64,000 nucleotides of DNA, taken from NCBI GenBank assembly GCA_016742255.1, contig JACVCB010000004.1, positions 1 through 64,000 of the forward strand. The letters run 5' to 3'. The position numbers and the translations under genes are program-made. The notes under the pieces are model-generated. The model did no database searches, was not told the DNA's origin, and saw nothing but the letters and a program-made list of their open reading frames with translations. Each line of letters starts with the position of its first letter. Within the stretch, counting starts at the first letter, position 1. Of the stretch, positions 1 to 7,672 are shown in pieces. Origin of the DNA: Leptospira sp. (GTDB taxonomy: Bacteria > Spirochaetota > Leptospiria > Leptospirales > Leptospiraceae).

Positions 1-40
1 TTACTCAATCACTGTGTGTTGATTCTAAGAAGTCTGCAAT

Positions 41-301
41 GTGATCATTAAACGTTATGATTTTCCTTCTCTCATCCTTAAAATGCCTGACAATGACCAT
101 TTAGAAATATGGGGAAAGGATCATTCGAGAAAAAGTTATAAGAATGTGATCCATCCTAACATTGAATCACTGATGAAAGCACTCTTTGATTCGATCAATA
201 AGAAGGATCATTTTCAATTCATTGGCATTGAAAGATCAAATTCGGAAAAAAAATCAGGATTTTTAATGACGAGAAGGGGTTTTACACGGGCAATTGCGTA
301 A
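41..301 (+). CDS. Small hypothetical protein, 86 aa, GTG start
   Basis: I do not recognise this protein. The frame is closed upstream by stop codons at about 20-28, so GTG at 41 is the first usable start, with a weak purine-rich AAGAAG about 8 bases before it. The product is hydrophilic and charged (many Lys, Asp, His), with no signal peptide, membrane segment or cysteine motif. It ends with a short basic tail. A run of eight A's near 246-253 lies in the coding sequence. It stands alone at the window edge and converges on the micro-protein gene that follows on the other strand. It could be a Leptospira-specific small protein or, less likely, a chance frame. Confidence 0.5.
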   Translation: MIIKRYDFPSLILKMPDNDHLEIWGKDHSRKSYKNVIHPNIESLMKALFDSINKKDHFQFIGIERSNSEKKSGFLMTRRGFTRAIA

Positions 302-333
302 ATTTTTCCCATTGATACCCTTATAAATGAAAA

Positions 334-354
334 AACCCGCAGGTTTTGCGGGTT
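334..354 (-). terminator. Rho-independent terminator of the micro-protein gene
   Basis: A perfect 7-bp GC-rich stem (334-340 with 348-354) with a 7-base loop. Read on the minus strand it is followed by a run of T's, so it terminates leftward transcription. It lies about 47 bases past the stop codon of the micro-protein gene. Confidence 0.85.
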
Positions 355-400
355 CACACAATCTTACTTCGATAGTTTCGAAGGAAGAATCGAATCTAAG

Positions 401-475
401 TTATTTCTTAGATTTTTTCTTTGCAGCTTTTTTCTTAGCGGCTTTCTTTTTTGCGGCTTTCTTTTTAGCAACCAT
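401..475 (-). CDS. Histone H1-like Lys/Ala-rich micro-protein, 24 aa
   Basis: The reading frame encodes Met-Val-Ala followed by three-lysine blocks alternating with Ala-Ala pairs (KKKAA repeated), ending in Lys-Ser-Lys-Lys. This is the composition of the C-terminal tail of eukaryotic histone H1 and of bacterial H1-like proteins. The gene has a good ribosome site (AAGGA, 8 bases before the ATG) and its own downstream terminator at 334-354, so it looks like an independent monocistronic unit rather than chance sequence. Nucleic-acid binding or charge neutralisation of DNA is the natural guess, but nothing in the sequence proves it. Both AAA and AAG lysine codons are used, arguing against a simple DNA repeat. 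Confidence 0.85.
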   Translation of the reverse strand: MVAKKKAAKKKAAKKKAAKKKSKK

Positions 476-634
476 TGTGATCGTCCTTATCTTTTGATTT
501 CAAAACACGGCTGTCCTTGGCAAACAGAGAGTGAATTGATACGACATAATTAAATCATATCATTTTAAATGTAAAGAAATTTTATTTTTTGCATGAATTT
601 TTATTCAAAATAAAAAAACAGGCTAATACTCATT

Positions 635-1654
635 CTACGGAACATTGATAACAATCTTACCAATTGTTTGACCTGATTGCATTGTACGGAGTGCATCATG
701 CAAAGAATCGAACGTAAACTCATGCCCAATCGTTTGTTTTGGTAAAGAATGCATCATTAAATCCGAAAAATGTTTTCGAAGATCATCAATTTCATTCCAC
801 AACCATATTAAATTGAATCCCATCACCGATTTATTGTCTGAAATCATTGATAATGGATCAATTTTTGGTCTTGTGAGGTATGAAGACACGATTGAAAACC
901 AATTGATGAATGATTTTGAAGGTGTGAAGTTTGCACTTCCATACGTTACAAGTCTTCCCATTGGTGCTAAAAGATCATAACTGTCCTGAAAATAACGACC
1001 ACCTAAACATTCTAAAACGATTTTTAATGGTGCTCCATCTAGAATTTTTTTCATTTCATCTTTAAAATTAGGAGATCGAACGAGAAATTTTTCATAACCA
1101 ACCTCTTTTAGGATCGAAAACTTACGAGAATCACCTACAAGTCCAATCGCAATTGCTTTTTTTTTCTGAATGATATGACCTGCCATGATACCAACACCAC
1201 CTGCAGCACTATGAACTAATACATGATCTCCTTCTTTTACTTGTGCGAGTGGAACAAGTGCATAGTATGCAGTGAGTGCTTGCACTGCAAATGATGCTCC
1301 ATCTTGCATACTCCAATCCTTTGGAAGTGCAAAAATTGTTTTTTCTGAAATGTTGAGATGAGTTGTATATGCACCAAAGCGAGTCACACCAAAAACAAGG
1401 TCGCCAACCTCAAAATCCTTAACATTTGGGCCTATTTTGATGATTTTTCCTGAAAATTCTAATCCAGGAATAAAACTTTCTTTTGGAGTTGCTGAGTACA
1501 AACCATAAACAGAAAAAACATCCGCAAAGTTTAGTCCAATCGCTTTCACTTCGATTGTGACTTCATCTCCTTCAGGAGGAGGTAAGAGTTCTTTTTTTCT
1601 TTGTAAGTTGCGGATGGATCCAGTTTTTTCGATGCGGTAGGCTTCTCTATGCAT
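635..1654 (-). CDS. Quinone oxidoreductase / VAT-1-like MDR-family dehydrogenase
   Basis: A medium-chain reductase of 339 aa. The GroES-like N-terminal half carries the family segment GLNFADV (residues 40-46) and PGLEFSG (63-69). The Rossmann half has the NAD(P)H loop HSAAGGVG (148-155). The zinc-ligand cysteines of true alcohol dehydrogenases are absent, which places it with the zinc-free quinone oxidoreductases, and the region around SIVSSYLTRPKIDPL resembles VAT-1 homologues. Cytosolic NADPH-dependent reduction of quinones or enones is expected; the substrate is unknown. It is transcribed away from gcvT, with 77 bases between the starts. No clear Shine-Dalgarno sequence precedes the ATG. 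Confidence 0.85.
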   Translation of the reverse strand: MHREAYRIEKTGSIRNLQRKKELLPPPEGDEVTIEVKAIGLNFADVFSVYGLYSATPKESFIPGLEFSGKIIKIGPNVKDFEVGDLVFGVTRFGAYTTHLNISEKTIFALPKDWSMQDGASFAVQALTAYYALVPLAQVKEGDHVLVHSAAGGVGIMAGHIIQKKKAIAIGLVGDSRKFSILKEVGYEKFLVRSPNFKDEMKKILDGAPLKIVLECLGGRYFQDSYDLLAPMGRLVTYGSANFTPSKSFINWFSIVSSYLTRPKIDPLSMISDNKSVMGFNLIWLWNEIDDLRKHFSDLMMHSLPKQTIGHEFTFDSLHDALRTMQSGQTIGKIVINVP

Positions 1655-1681
1655 AATGAGTTAAAAAAAATTCAATTCCAG

Positions 1682-1707
1682 TACCATGAAACCATTTTTC
1701 TATGGTA
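1682..1707. promoter_or_regulatory. Small inverted repeat between the MDR gene and gcvT
   Basis: TACCAT at 1682-1687 and ATGGTA at 1702-1707 form a 6-bp inverted repeat in the 77-base divergent spacer. TATGGTATAAG at 1701-1711 could double as a -10 region for gcvT. The evidence is only symmetry and position. Confidence 0.3.
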
Positions 1708-1731
1708 TAAGAGTCTACATAAGAGAATACC

Positions 1732-2844
1732 GTGGAACTAAAACAAACACCCTTACACTCAATTCATAAAGAAATGGGAGCCAAGATGGTTCCTTTTGGC
1801 GGATGGGATATGCCTGTTCAGTATACAGGGATCATCCAAGAACATCTAACAACTAGATCGAACGCAGGTCTCTTTGATGTGTCCCATATGGGTGAAATTT
1901 TTGTCACCGGAGATGCCAAAGATGTTTTGGAATTTTTAGAATCTGTCACATGTAATCTCATTTCTTCCATGAAAGATGGCCAAGTGCAATACAATGCAGT
2001 TGTGAATGAGAATGGTGGGCTAGTTGATGATATCACTGTTTATAAATTCAATGATTCAAAATATATGATTTGTTCCAATGCATCCAATTATGAAGCCGTT
2101 ACCAAACATTTACTTAAATATGTAAAAGGAAACGTAACTGTAGTTGATGATAGTAAAAATTGGCACCAAATTGCCTTACAAGGCCCAAAAGCAGATGAAA
2201 TTTTTGCAAACTACTTAGGAAAAGATTTATCTTCCATCCCTTATTATCATTTTACAGAAATGAATTGGAAAGGAGAGACAATCATCGTGTCTCGCACCGG
2301 TTATACGGGAGAAGATGGATTTGAAATTTATACATCTAACCAATTGGGTGTCAGTCTTTGGAAAGAATTATTAGATGCTGGAAAAAACTTGGGACTTGTT
2401 CCCGTTGGTCTTGGTGCACGTGATACACTTCGTTTAGAAGCCAAGTATCCTTTGTATGGACATGAATTGAACGCAGAGTGGACACCAGTAGAATCTGGAA
2501 TCAATTTCATCGTAAAAGAAAAATCAAAACCTTACCTTGGGTATGAACGGATCATCGCAGCTAAAAAAAATGGCCCAAAAGCAAAAGTTGTGGGGATCCG
2601 ATTGATGGAACCAGGAGTTTTACGCGAAAATTTTCCCATTTTTTCCGCGGAAGGGAAAGAAATTGGCAAATCAACCTCAGGAACCCACTCCCCAAGCCGG
2701 AAGGAATCCCTAGGACTTGCTTATCTTCAGACCGAATTCACAAAAAACCAAACGGAAGTATTTGTGGAGATTCGTGGGCAGAAGAAATTGGCTAAAGTAG
2801 AGACTGGTGCCTTCATCCAAGGCAGTGTCCGAAACAATCGCTAA
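1732..2844 (+). CDS. gcvT: Glycine cleavage system aminomethyltransferase (T protein)
   Basis: GcvT takes the aminomethyl group from the lipoylated H protein and passes it to tetrahydrofolate, releasing ammonia. The 370-aa length is typical. Family segments are visible: [10 protein letters not shown] near the N-terminus, GLFDVSHMG (about residues 46-54), [12 protein letters not shown] (about 187-198) in the folate-binding domain, and [12 protein letters not shown] (about 227-238). Translation starts at GTG 1732, with AAGAGA just upstream; no better ATG keeps the conserved N-terminus. It is the first gene of gcvT-gcvH-gcvP, with 24 bases to gcvH. The short leader leaves no room for a tandem glycine riboswitch. 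Confidence 0.97.
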   Translation: MELKQTPLHSIHKEMGAKMVPFGGWDMPVQYTGIIQEHLTTRSNAGLFDVSHMGEIFVTGDAKDVLEFLESVTCNLISSMKDGQVQYNAVVNENGGLVDDITVYKFNDSKYMICSNASNYEAVTKHLLKYVKGNVTVVDDSKNWHQIALQGPKADEIFANYLGKDLSSIPYYHFTEMNWKGETIIVSRTGYTGEDGFEIYTSNQLGVSLWKELLDAGKNLGLVPVGLGARDTLRLEAKYPLYGHELNAEWTPVESGINFIVKEKSKPYLGYERIIAAKKNGPKAKVVGIRLMEPGVLRENFPIFSAEGKEIGKSTSGTHSPSRKESLGLAYLQTEFTKNQTEVFVEIRGQKKLAKVETGAFIQGSVRNNR

Positions 2845-2868
2845 ACCAAAGATGTAAGGAAAAAAACC

Positions 2869-3261
2869 ATGGCAGACACACAAGCAAAAGACGGTTATTA
2901 TTATACAGAAAAACATGAATGGGTGAAGGTAGAGGGTGATGTAGCTCTTGTTGGAATCACTGACTTCGCACAAAATGCATTAGGTGACATTGTTTTCATC
3001 GACCTTCCAAAACCTGGAAAACAAATCAAAGCAAAAGATAGTTTAGGAACGATCGAGTCTGTAAAAGCAGCAGAAGATTTGTATTCCCCTATCTCTGGTG
3101 AGGTGGTGGAAACCAATGCGTCACTTGGTTCCAATCCACAATCTGTGAATGCTGAACCTTTTGATACTTGGATGGTAAAATTAAAAAACATCCAAACATC
3201 GGAGCTAGGAGGCCTACTCTCCGCCGCTCAATACAAAGAATACGTTTCCAAATTGGATTAA
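2869..3261 (+). CDS. gcvH: Glycine cleavage system H protein
   Basis: The lipoyl carrier that shuttles the aminomethyl intermediate between the P, T and L proteins. It has the usual length (130 aa) and the hallmark segment [15 protein letters not shown], with Lys66 as the predicted lipoylation site. The conserved N-terminal motif [14 protein letters not shown] is present. An AAGGA ribosome site precedes the ATG, and the gene lies between gcvT and gcvP with short spacers, so the three are very likely co-transcribed. Confidence 0.98.
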   Translation: MADTQAKDGYYYTEKHEWVKVEGDVALVGITDFAQNALGDIVFIDLPKPGKQIKAKDSLGTIESVKAAEDLYSPISGEVVETNASLGSNPQSVNAEPFDTWMVKLKNIQTSELGGLLSAAQYKEYVSKLD

Positions 3262-3277
3262 TAGGAGTTATTTTCAA

Positions 3278-6193
3278 GTGAGTTCCGTAAAACCTTCATC
3301 GCCCATCCATTCCCCTTACGAAGAAACATTAGAACCAAGTGACACATTCTTACGACGTCATGTTGGTGTGACAGAAGAAACTGTTTCTGAAATGCTTTCT
3401 ATCATTGGTTATAAGGAATTGGATGATCTGATTAGTGATGCCGTACCCGAAAACATTCGGTTACGTAAAGAACTCGATTTACCAAAACCAATTGGAGAAT
3501 ATGCTCTTCAAAAAGATTTAAAGAAGATTGTTTCCAAAAACAAAATCTACAGATCCTATTTGGGACTTGGATACTATTCTTGTATCACTCCACCAGTGAT
3601 CCAAAGAAACATTTTAGAAAATCCAGGTTGGTACACAGCGTACACTCCGTACCAAGCAGAGATTGCGCAAGGAAGGATGGAAGCACTCATCAACTTCCAA
3701 ACGATGATCACAGATCTAACAGGGATGGAAATTGCCAATGCATCTCTCCTTGATGAGGGAACAGCTGCGGCAGAAGCAATGAATATGTTGTATTCTTTAA
3801 AAGAAGACAACCAAGGAAAATCTTTCTTTGTTTCGCAATCGGTTCACCCACAAACCTTAGATGTGATCCGCACTCGTGCCATTCCACTTGGAATCAACAT
3901 TGTTGTGGGCTCGTTTAAGAAAATGGTTCCTTCCAATGATTTTTTTGGAGCGATTGTCCAATACCCATCTACTGATGGAACCATTTATGATTTTAGTGAA
4001 TTCATTGAAAGCCTACACAAAGTAGGTGCCAAAACAGTTGTGGCGGCTGATCTACTCGCACTCACCATTTTAAAATCACCAGGCGAAATGAATGCAGACG
4101 TGGTTGTCGGAACTACGCAACGTTTTGGATTGCCACTTGGTTTTGGTGGTCCTCATGCTGGTTACTTTGCAACGAAAGAAGAATACAAACGAAATATGCC
4201 AGGACGCCTCATTGGTGTTTCCAAAGATTCACAAGGGAAACCAGGTTACCGACTTAGTTTACAAACACGGGAACAACACATTCGCCGAGACAAAGCGACA
4301 TCTAACATTTGTACAGCGCAAGTTTTACTAGCGGTTTTATCATCGATGTATGCAGTGTATCATGGTCCAAAAGGACTCAAACAAATTGCATCTCGTGTTC
4401 ATAGAATGACAACAATTCTTGCTACTGGACTTGAAAAGTTAGGATACAAAATCATCTCACAGCCTTACTTTGATACCATTCGAGTAGAACTTTCTAAAAT
4501 CTCATCAGCAGAAATTATCCACTATGCAGAAGAAAGAGAAATCAACATTCGACAAGTTTCTGGTCACGTCGTTAGCATTTCTTTAGATGAAACAACAAAC
4601 ATAAAAGACATCAAAGATTTACTTGAAGTCTTTAACGAAAACAAAGCCCTTCATTTTCCATTAGAAGACTTAACGACAAAAGAAGAATGGAAAATTCCTG
4701 AACTACTGGAAAGAAAATCGTCTTACTTAACTCATCCAGTTTTTAATAGTTACCATACGGAAACAGAGATGTTACGTTACATCCGTAGATTGGAAGCAAA
4801 GGATTTATCCTTAACCACTTCAATGATTGCACTTGGTTCTTGCACAATGAAACTGAATGCATCAACAGAGATGTATCCAGTCACTTGGCCAGAACTATCG
4901 AACATCCATCCCTTTGTTCCCGAAAACCAAACAGAAGGATACCGAACTCTTTTTAGCCAATTGGAAAAATGGTTATGTGAAATCACAGGATTTGCGGAAG
5001 TATCACTCCAACCAAACGCTGGATCCCAAGGAGAATACGCTGGTTTACTTGCCATTCGTAACTTCCACCAAAGCCGCAATGACATGCACAGAGATATCTG
5101 TCTTATCCCAATTTCTGCTCACGGTACAAATCCTGCCTCTGCAGTAATGGCAGGATTCAAAGTGGTACCTGTGAATTGTGATCTCAATGGGAACATTGAT
5201 GTAGAAGACCTAAAGAAAAAAGCAATTGAATACAAAGACAAGTTAGGTGCCCTAATGGTAACCTATCCGTCTACACATGGTGTATTCGAAGCTTCCATCA
5301 AAGAAATTTGCCAAACCATCCACGACAATGGTGGGCAAGTTTATATGGATGGTGCCAATATGAACGCACAGGTAGGATTAACACGACCTGGTGATATTGG
5401 TGCCGATGTATGCCATTTGAACTTACATAAGACATTTTGTATCCCACATGGTGGTGGTGGTCCTGGAGTTGGTCCGATTGGTGTTGCTGAACACTTAGCT
5501 CCTTTTTTACCAGGGCATAGTCTTGTCGAAAATGGATCGAATAACAGCCAGTGGGCGGTGTCTGCAGCTCCATGGGGATCTGCTTCTATCATCGTGATCT
5601 CATGGGCGTACATTGCGATGTTAGGTTTTGAAGGTCTACGATTTGCGACAAAAATTGCCATCCTCAATGCCAACTACATCGCCAAAAAATTAGAATCTGC
5701 ATTCCCAGTATTGTACCGAGGAAACAAAGGTCTTGTGGCTCATGAGTGTATTTTGGATATGCGCGGATTCAAAAAAACGAGTGGAATAGAAGTGGAAGAT
5801 ATCGCCAAACGATTGATCGACTATGGATTTCACTCTCCTACCATGTCATTCCCTGTTCCAGGAACTCTCATGGTAGAACCAACTGAGTCAGAATCTAAAG
5901 AAGAGTTGGACCGATTCATTGATTCCATGTTATCCATTGCAAAGGAAATCAAAGATATCGAGTCTGGTGTTTTATCCAAAGAAGATAACCCTCTCAAAAA
6001 CTCTCCTCACACTGCGGACATGGTGATTAGCGATGCTTGGAATCATGCCTATCCAAGAGAACGGGCAGCGTATCCTCTTCCTTGGCTTCGTACACGGAAA
6101 TTTTGGCCGAGTGTAGGACGTGTGGACAATGTATACGGTGATCGAAACTTAGTTTGTTCCTGCATACCGATGGAAAATTATGTCGTTTCCTAA
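3278..6193 (+). CDS. gcvP: Glycine dehydrogenase (decarboxylating), single-chain P protein
   Basis: The pyridoxal-phosphate enzyme that decarboxylates glycine and loads the aminomethyl group on the H protein. At 971 aa it is the fused form (P1 and P2 halves in one chain), as in proteobacteria and eukaryotes, not the split gcvPA/gcvPB form. The N-terminal half shows RRHVG and the long [10 protein letters not shown] segment near mid-protein; the C-terminal half has the PLP-lysine motif [18 protein letters not shown] with Lys718 as the Schiff-base residue. The start is GTG at 3278, 17 bases after gcvH, with AGGAG upstream. Confidence 0.98.
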   Translation: MSSVKPSSPIHSPYEETLEPSDTFLRRHVGVTEETVSEMLSIIGYKELDDLISDAVPENIRLRKELDLPKPIGEYALQKDLKKIVSKNKIYRSYLGLGYYSCITPPVIQRNILENPGWYTAYTPYQAEIAQGRMEALINFQTMITDLTGMEIANASLLDEGTAAAEAMNMLYSLKEDNQGKSFFVSQSVHPQTLDVIRTRAIPLGINIVVGSFKKMVPSNDFFGAIVQYPSTDGTIYDFSEFIESLHKVGAKTVVAADLLALTILKSPGEMNADVVVGTTQRFGLPLGFGGPHAGYFATKEEYKRNMPGRLIGVSKDSQGKPGYRLSLQTREQHIRRDKATSNICTAQVLLAVLSSMYAVYHGPKGLKQIASRVHRMTTILATGLEKLGYKIISQPYFDTIRVELSKISSAEIIHYAEEREINIRQVSGHVVSISLDETTNIKDIKDLLEVFNENKALHFPLEDLTTKEEWKIPELLERKSSYLTHPVFNSYHTETEMLRYIRRLEAKDLSLTTSMIALGSCTMKLNASTEMYPVTWPELSNIHPFVPENQTEGYRTLFSQLEKWLCEITGFAEVSLQPNAGSQGEYAGLLAIRNFHQSRNDMHRDICLIPISAHGTNPASAVMAGFKVVPVNCDLNGNIDVEDLKKKAIEYKDKLGALMVTYPSTHGVFEASIKEICQTIHDNGGQVYMDGANMNAQVGLTRPGDIGADVCHLNLHKTFCIPHGGGGPGVGPIGVAEHLAPFLPGHSLVENGSNNSQWAVSAAPWGSASIIVISWAYIAMLGFEGLRFATKIAILNANYIAKKLESAFPVLYRGNKGLVAHECILDMRGFKKTSGIEVEDIAKRLIDYGFHSPTMSFPVPGTLMVEPTESESKEELDRFIDSMLSIAKEIKDIESGVLSKEDNPLKNSPHTADMVISDAWNHAYPRERAAYPLPWLRTRKFWPSVGRVDNVYGDRNLVCSCIPMENYVVS

Positions 6194-6207
6194 GGACTAA
6201 ATTATTT

Positions 6208-6534
6208 ATGTTTTACGAAAAACATATCTTTGTTTGTGAAAACCAGAGGGCACCCGGCGAACGGGTGTCATGCGGAAACCAAGGTTCCATTGAACTTCTC
6301 AAATTATTAAAACAAAAGGCAGCCAAAGCTGGAATTCAATATAAGTTTCGGGTGCAAAAATCAGGATGTCTCGATCGTTGTGAACTAGGTCCGATCCAAG
6401 TCTCATACCCTGAAGGCAAGTGGTTTAACATGAAATCAGAAGCCGATGTAGAAACCATCTTAGAATACTACTTAAAGACAGACCAACCAGACAAATACAA
6501 CCATCTCGTTGTCGCAGACAATACCCCCATCTAA
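6208..6534 (+). CDS. Thioredoxin-fold [2Fe-2S] ferredoxin
   Basis: A 108-aa protein with the four cysteines of thioredoxin-like [2Fe-2S] ferredoxins: Cys10 and Cys22 in a CxxxxxxxxxxxC arrangement, and Cys54 and Cys58 in the GCLDRCELGP segment. I place the start at ATG 6208, 15 bases after the gcvP stop with TAAGGA upstream. An in-frame extension back to 6154 would overlap gcvP and adds a sequence unlike the family. It probably carries electrons in the cytoplasm; the partner is unknown. Its position right behind gcvP suggests co-transcription with the glycine cleavage genes, but the family is not part of that complex. Confidence 0.88.
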   Translation: MFYEKHIFVCENQRAPGERVSCGNQGSIELLKLLKQKAAKAGIQYKFRVQKSGCLDRCELGPIQVSYPEGKWFNMKSEADVETILEYYLKTDQPDKYNHLVVADNTPI

Positions 6535-6605
6535 AAAACGAACACAACGAACGACAAACATGAACATTTGTTAGTTATTTTTTTTGGCGATGTGTAGAAA
6601 ACTGG

Positions 6606-6669
6606 CATCAAAAAGGTTTTGATGGTAGGTTGGCGTCAATGGGTGGAGGGTGGATAACCCCACCCATTG
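6606..6669. promoter_or_regulatory. Two consecutive hairpins upstream of the cytochrome gene
   Basis: The first hairpin pairs CATCAAAA (6606-6613) with TTTTGATG (6617-6624) around a 3-base loop. The second pairs CAATGGGTGG (6637-6646) perfectly with CCACCCATTG (6660-6669) around 13 bases. Neither is followed by a T run on the plus strand. They fill the gap between the ferredoxin and the cytochrome and could form a structured 5' leader or a non-classical terminator. Confidence 0.5.
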
Positions 6670-6753
6670 ATCAGGGCGGGGAGACCAGATTCACAACTTC
6701 CCCCCAAAATCCCACTTGACCAATTCCCCCACTACGATCCAATTCCTCCACTT

Positions 6754-7629
6754 ATGAAAAAAATTTCTCGAATACTCCTTATCTTTTTCGTAACGGTGAT
6801 CCTAGTCCTTTCCGTTTTTGTTACTGCTGTTTATCTCATCAGCAACAACCGAATGGGAAAAACATACTCCGTAAAACCTACTCCTGTTCCTAAATTTGTT
6901 TCCAACTTAGACATTCTAGAAGGCAAACGCCTTTACCAGTCTAGAGGTTGTGGTGATTGCCATGACGTCAATGGTAGTGGAAAAACTTTTATCGATGACC
7001 CCGCAATTGGAACAATTTCAGGTGCAAACCTAACAGCTGGTAAAGGCGGAATTTTAAACGATCGAACAGATGAAGAATTGGCTGTCGCCATTCGCCATGG
7101 TGTTGGAAAAAAAGGACGTGCACTAATCTTCATGCCATCCACTGATTTTCATGGAATGACAAATGAAGATGTTGGGAAATTAATTTCTTATCTTCGATCT
7201 TCCGCTCCAGTGGACAAAGAACAAGGAGAGATCAAACCAGGACCACTTGGCAGATTTTTATTTGTCATCGGAGAAATTCCCGTATTAGTCTCAGCAGAAC
7301 AAATCAATCATGAAACAAATCATCTTGAAAATTTAAAACCTACAGTATCGCTAGAATATGGTAAGTATGTTGCTGCTACTTGCACTGGATGCCATGGAAT
7401 GAAGTTAGTCGGTGGTCCAATCCAAGGAGCTCCTCCTGAATGGCCACCAGCACAAAACATTACGAAAGCAGGACTTTCTCATTATACAGAGGTTAGTTTT
7501 ATTGAATCCATCCGAACAGGAAAACGTCCAGATGGATCAGAGATCAAGTTTCCAATGCCTTGGCAAAGTTTAGCCAAATTAACAGATACAGAGCTAAAAG
7601 CACTTTGGCTGTATTTGCAAAGCATTTAA
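6754..7629 (+). CDS. Membrane-anchored dihaem cytochrome c
   Basis: The protein begins with MKKISR and one hydrophobic segment (about residues 7-30) that serves as an uncleaved anchor or signal. It then carries two class I cytochrome c domains with haem-attachment motifs CGDCH (66-70) and CTGCH (210-214). Candidate axial methionines are in the FMPSTDFHGM and FPMPWQSL segments. It should act in the periplasm as an electron carrier, perhaps docking to a terminal oxidase or dehydrogenase encoded elsewhere. The frame can be extended to a TTG at 6667, but that adds a proline-rich stretch before the signal, so I prefer ATG 6754 despite a weak ribosome site. Confidence 0.88.
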   Translation: MKKISRILLIFFVTVILVLSVFVTAVYLISNNRMGKTYSVKPTPVPKFVSNLDILEGKRLYQSRGCGDCHDVNGSGKTFIDDPAIGTISGANLTAGKGGILNDRTDEELAVAIRHGVGKKGRALIFMPSTDFHGMTNEDVGKLISYLRSSAPVDKEQGEIKPGPLGRFLFVIGEIPVLVSAEQINHETNHLENLKPTVSLEYGKYVAATCTGCHGMKLVGGPIQGAPPEWPPAQNITKAGLSHYTEVSFIESIRTGKRPDGSEIKFPMPWQSLAKLTDTELKALWLYLQSI

Positions 7630-7641
7630 AAACAAAATTCA

Positions 7642-7666
7642 CAATTCCCTTTACTGAAGGGAATTG
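7642..7666. terminator. Convergent hairpin between cytochrome and protease genes
   Basis: A perfect 10-bp stem (CAATTCCCTT at 7642-7651 with AAGGGAATTG at 7657-7666) and a 5-base loop, placed between two convergent genes. The flanks are T-rich, more clearly when read on the minus strand, so it may serve both directions. Confidence 0.65.
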
Positions 7667-7672
7667 ACTCGA

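Noticed and set aside
1655..1731. A possible glycine riboswitch upstream of gcvT
   Set aside because: The whole spacer is 77 bases and lacks the conserved two-aptamer layout; there is no room for it.
4777..5673. Long reverse-strand frames inside gcvP
   Set aside because: They are shadows of a strongly conserved gene; no ribosome sites or recognisable domains.
6154..6207. N-terminal extension of the ferredoxin
   Set aside because: It overlaps gcvP, adds no homologous sequence, and ATG 6208 has a good ribosome site.
6667..6753. TTG-initiated extension of the cytochrome gene
   Set aside because: It would put a proline-rich stretch ahead of the signal segment; the later ATG fits export better.
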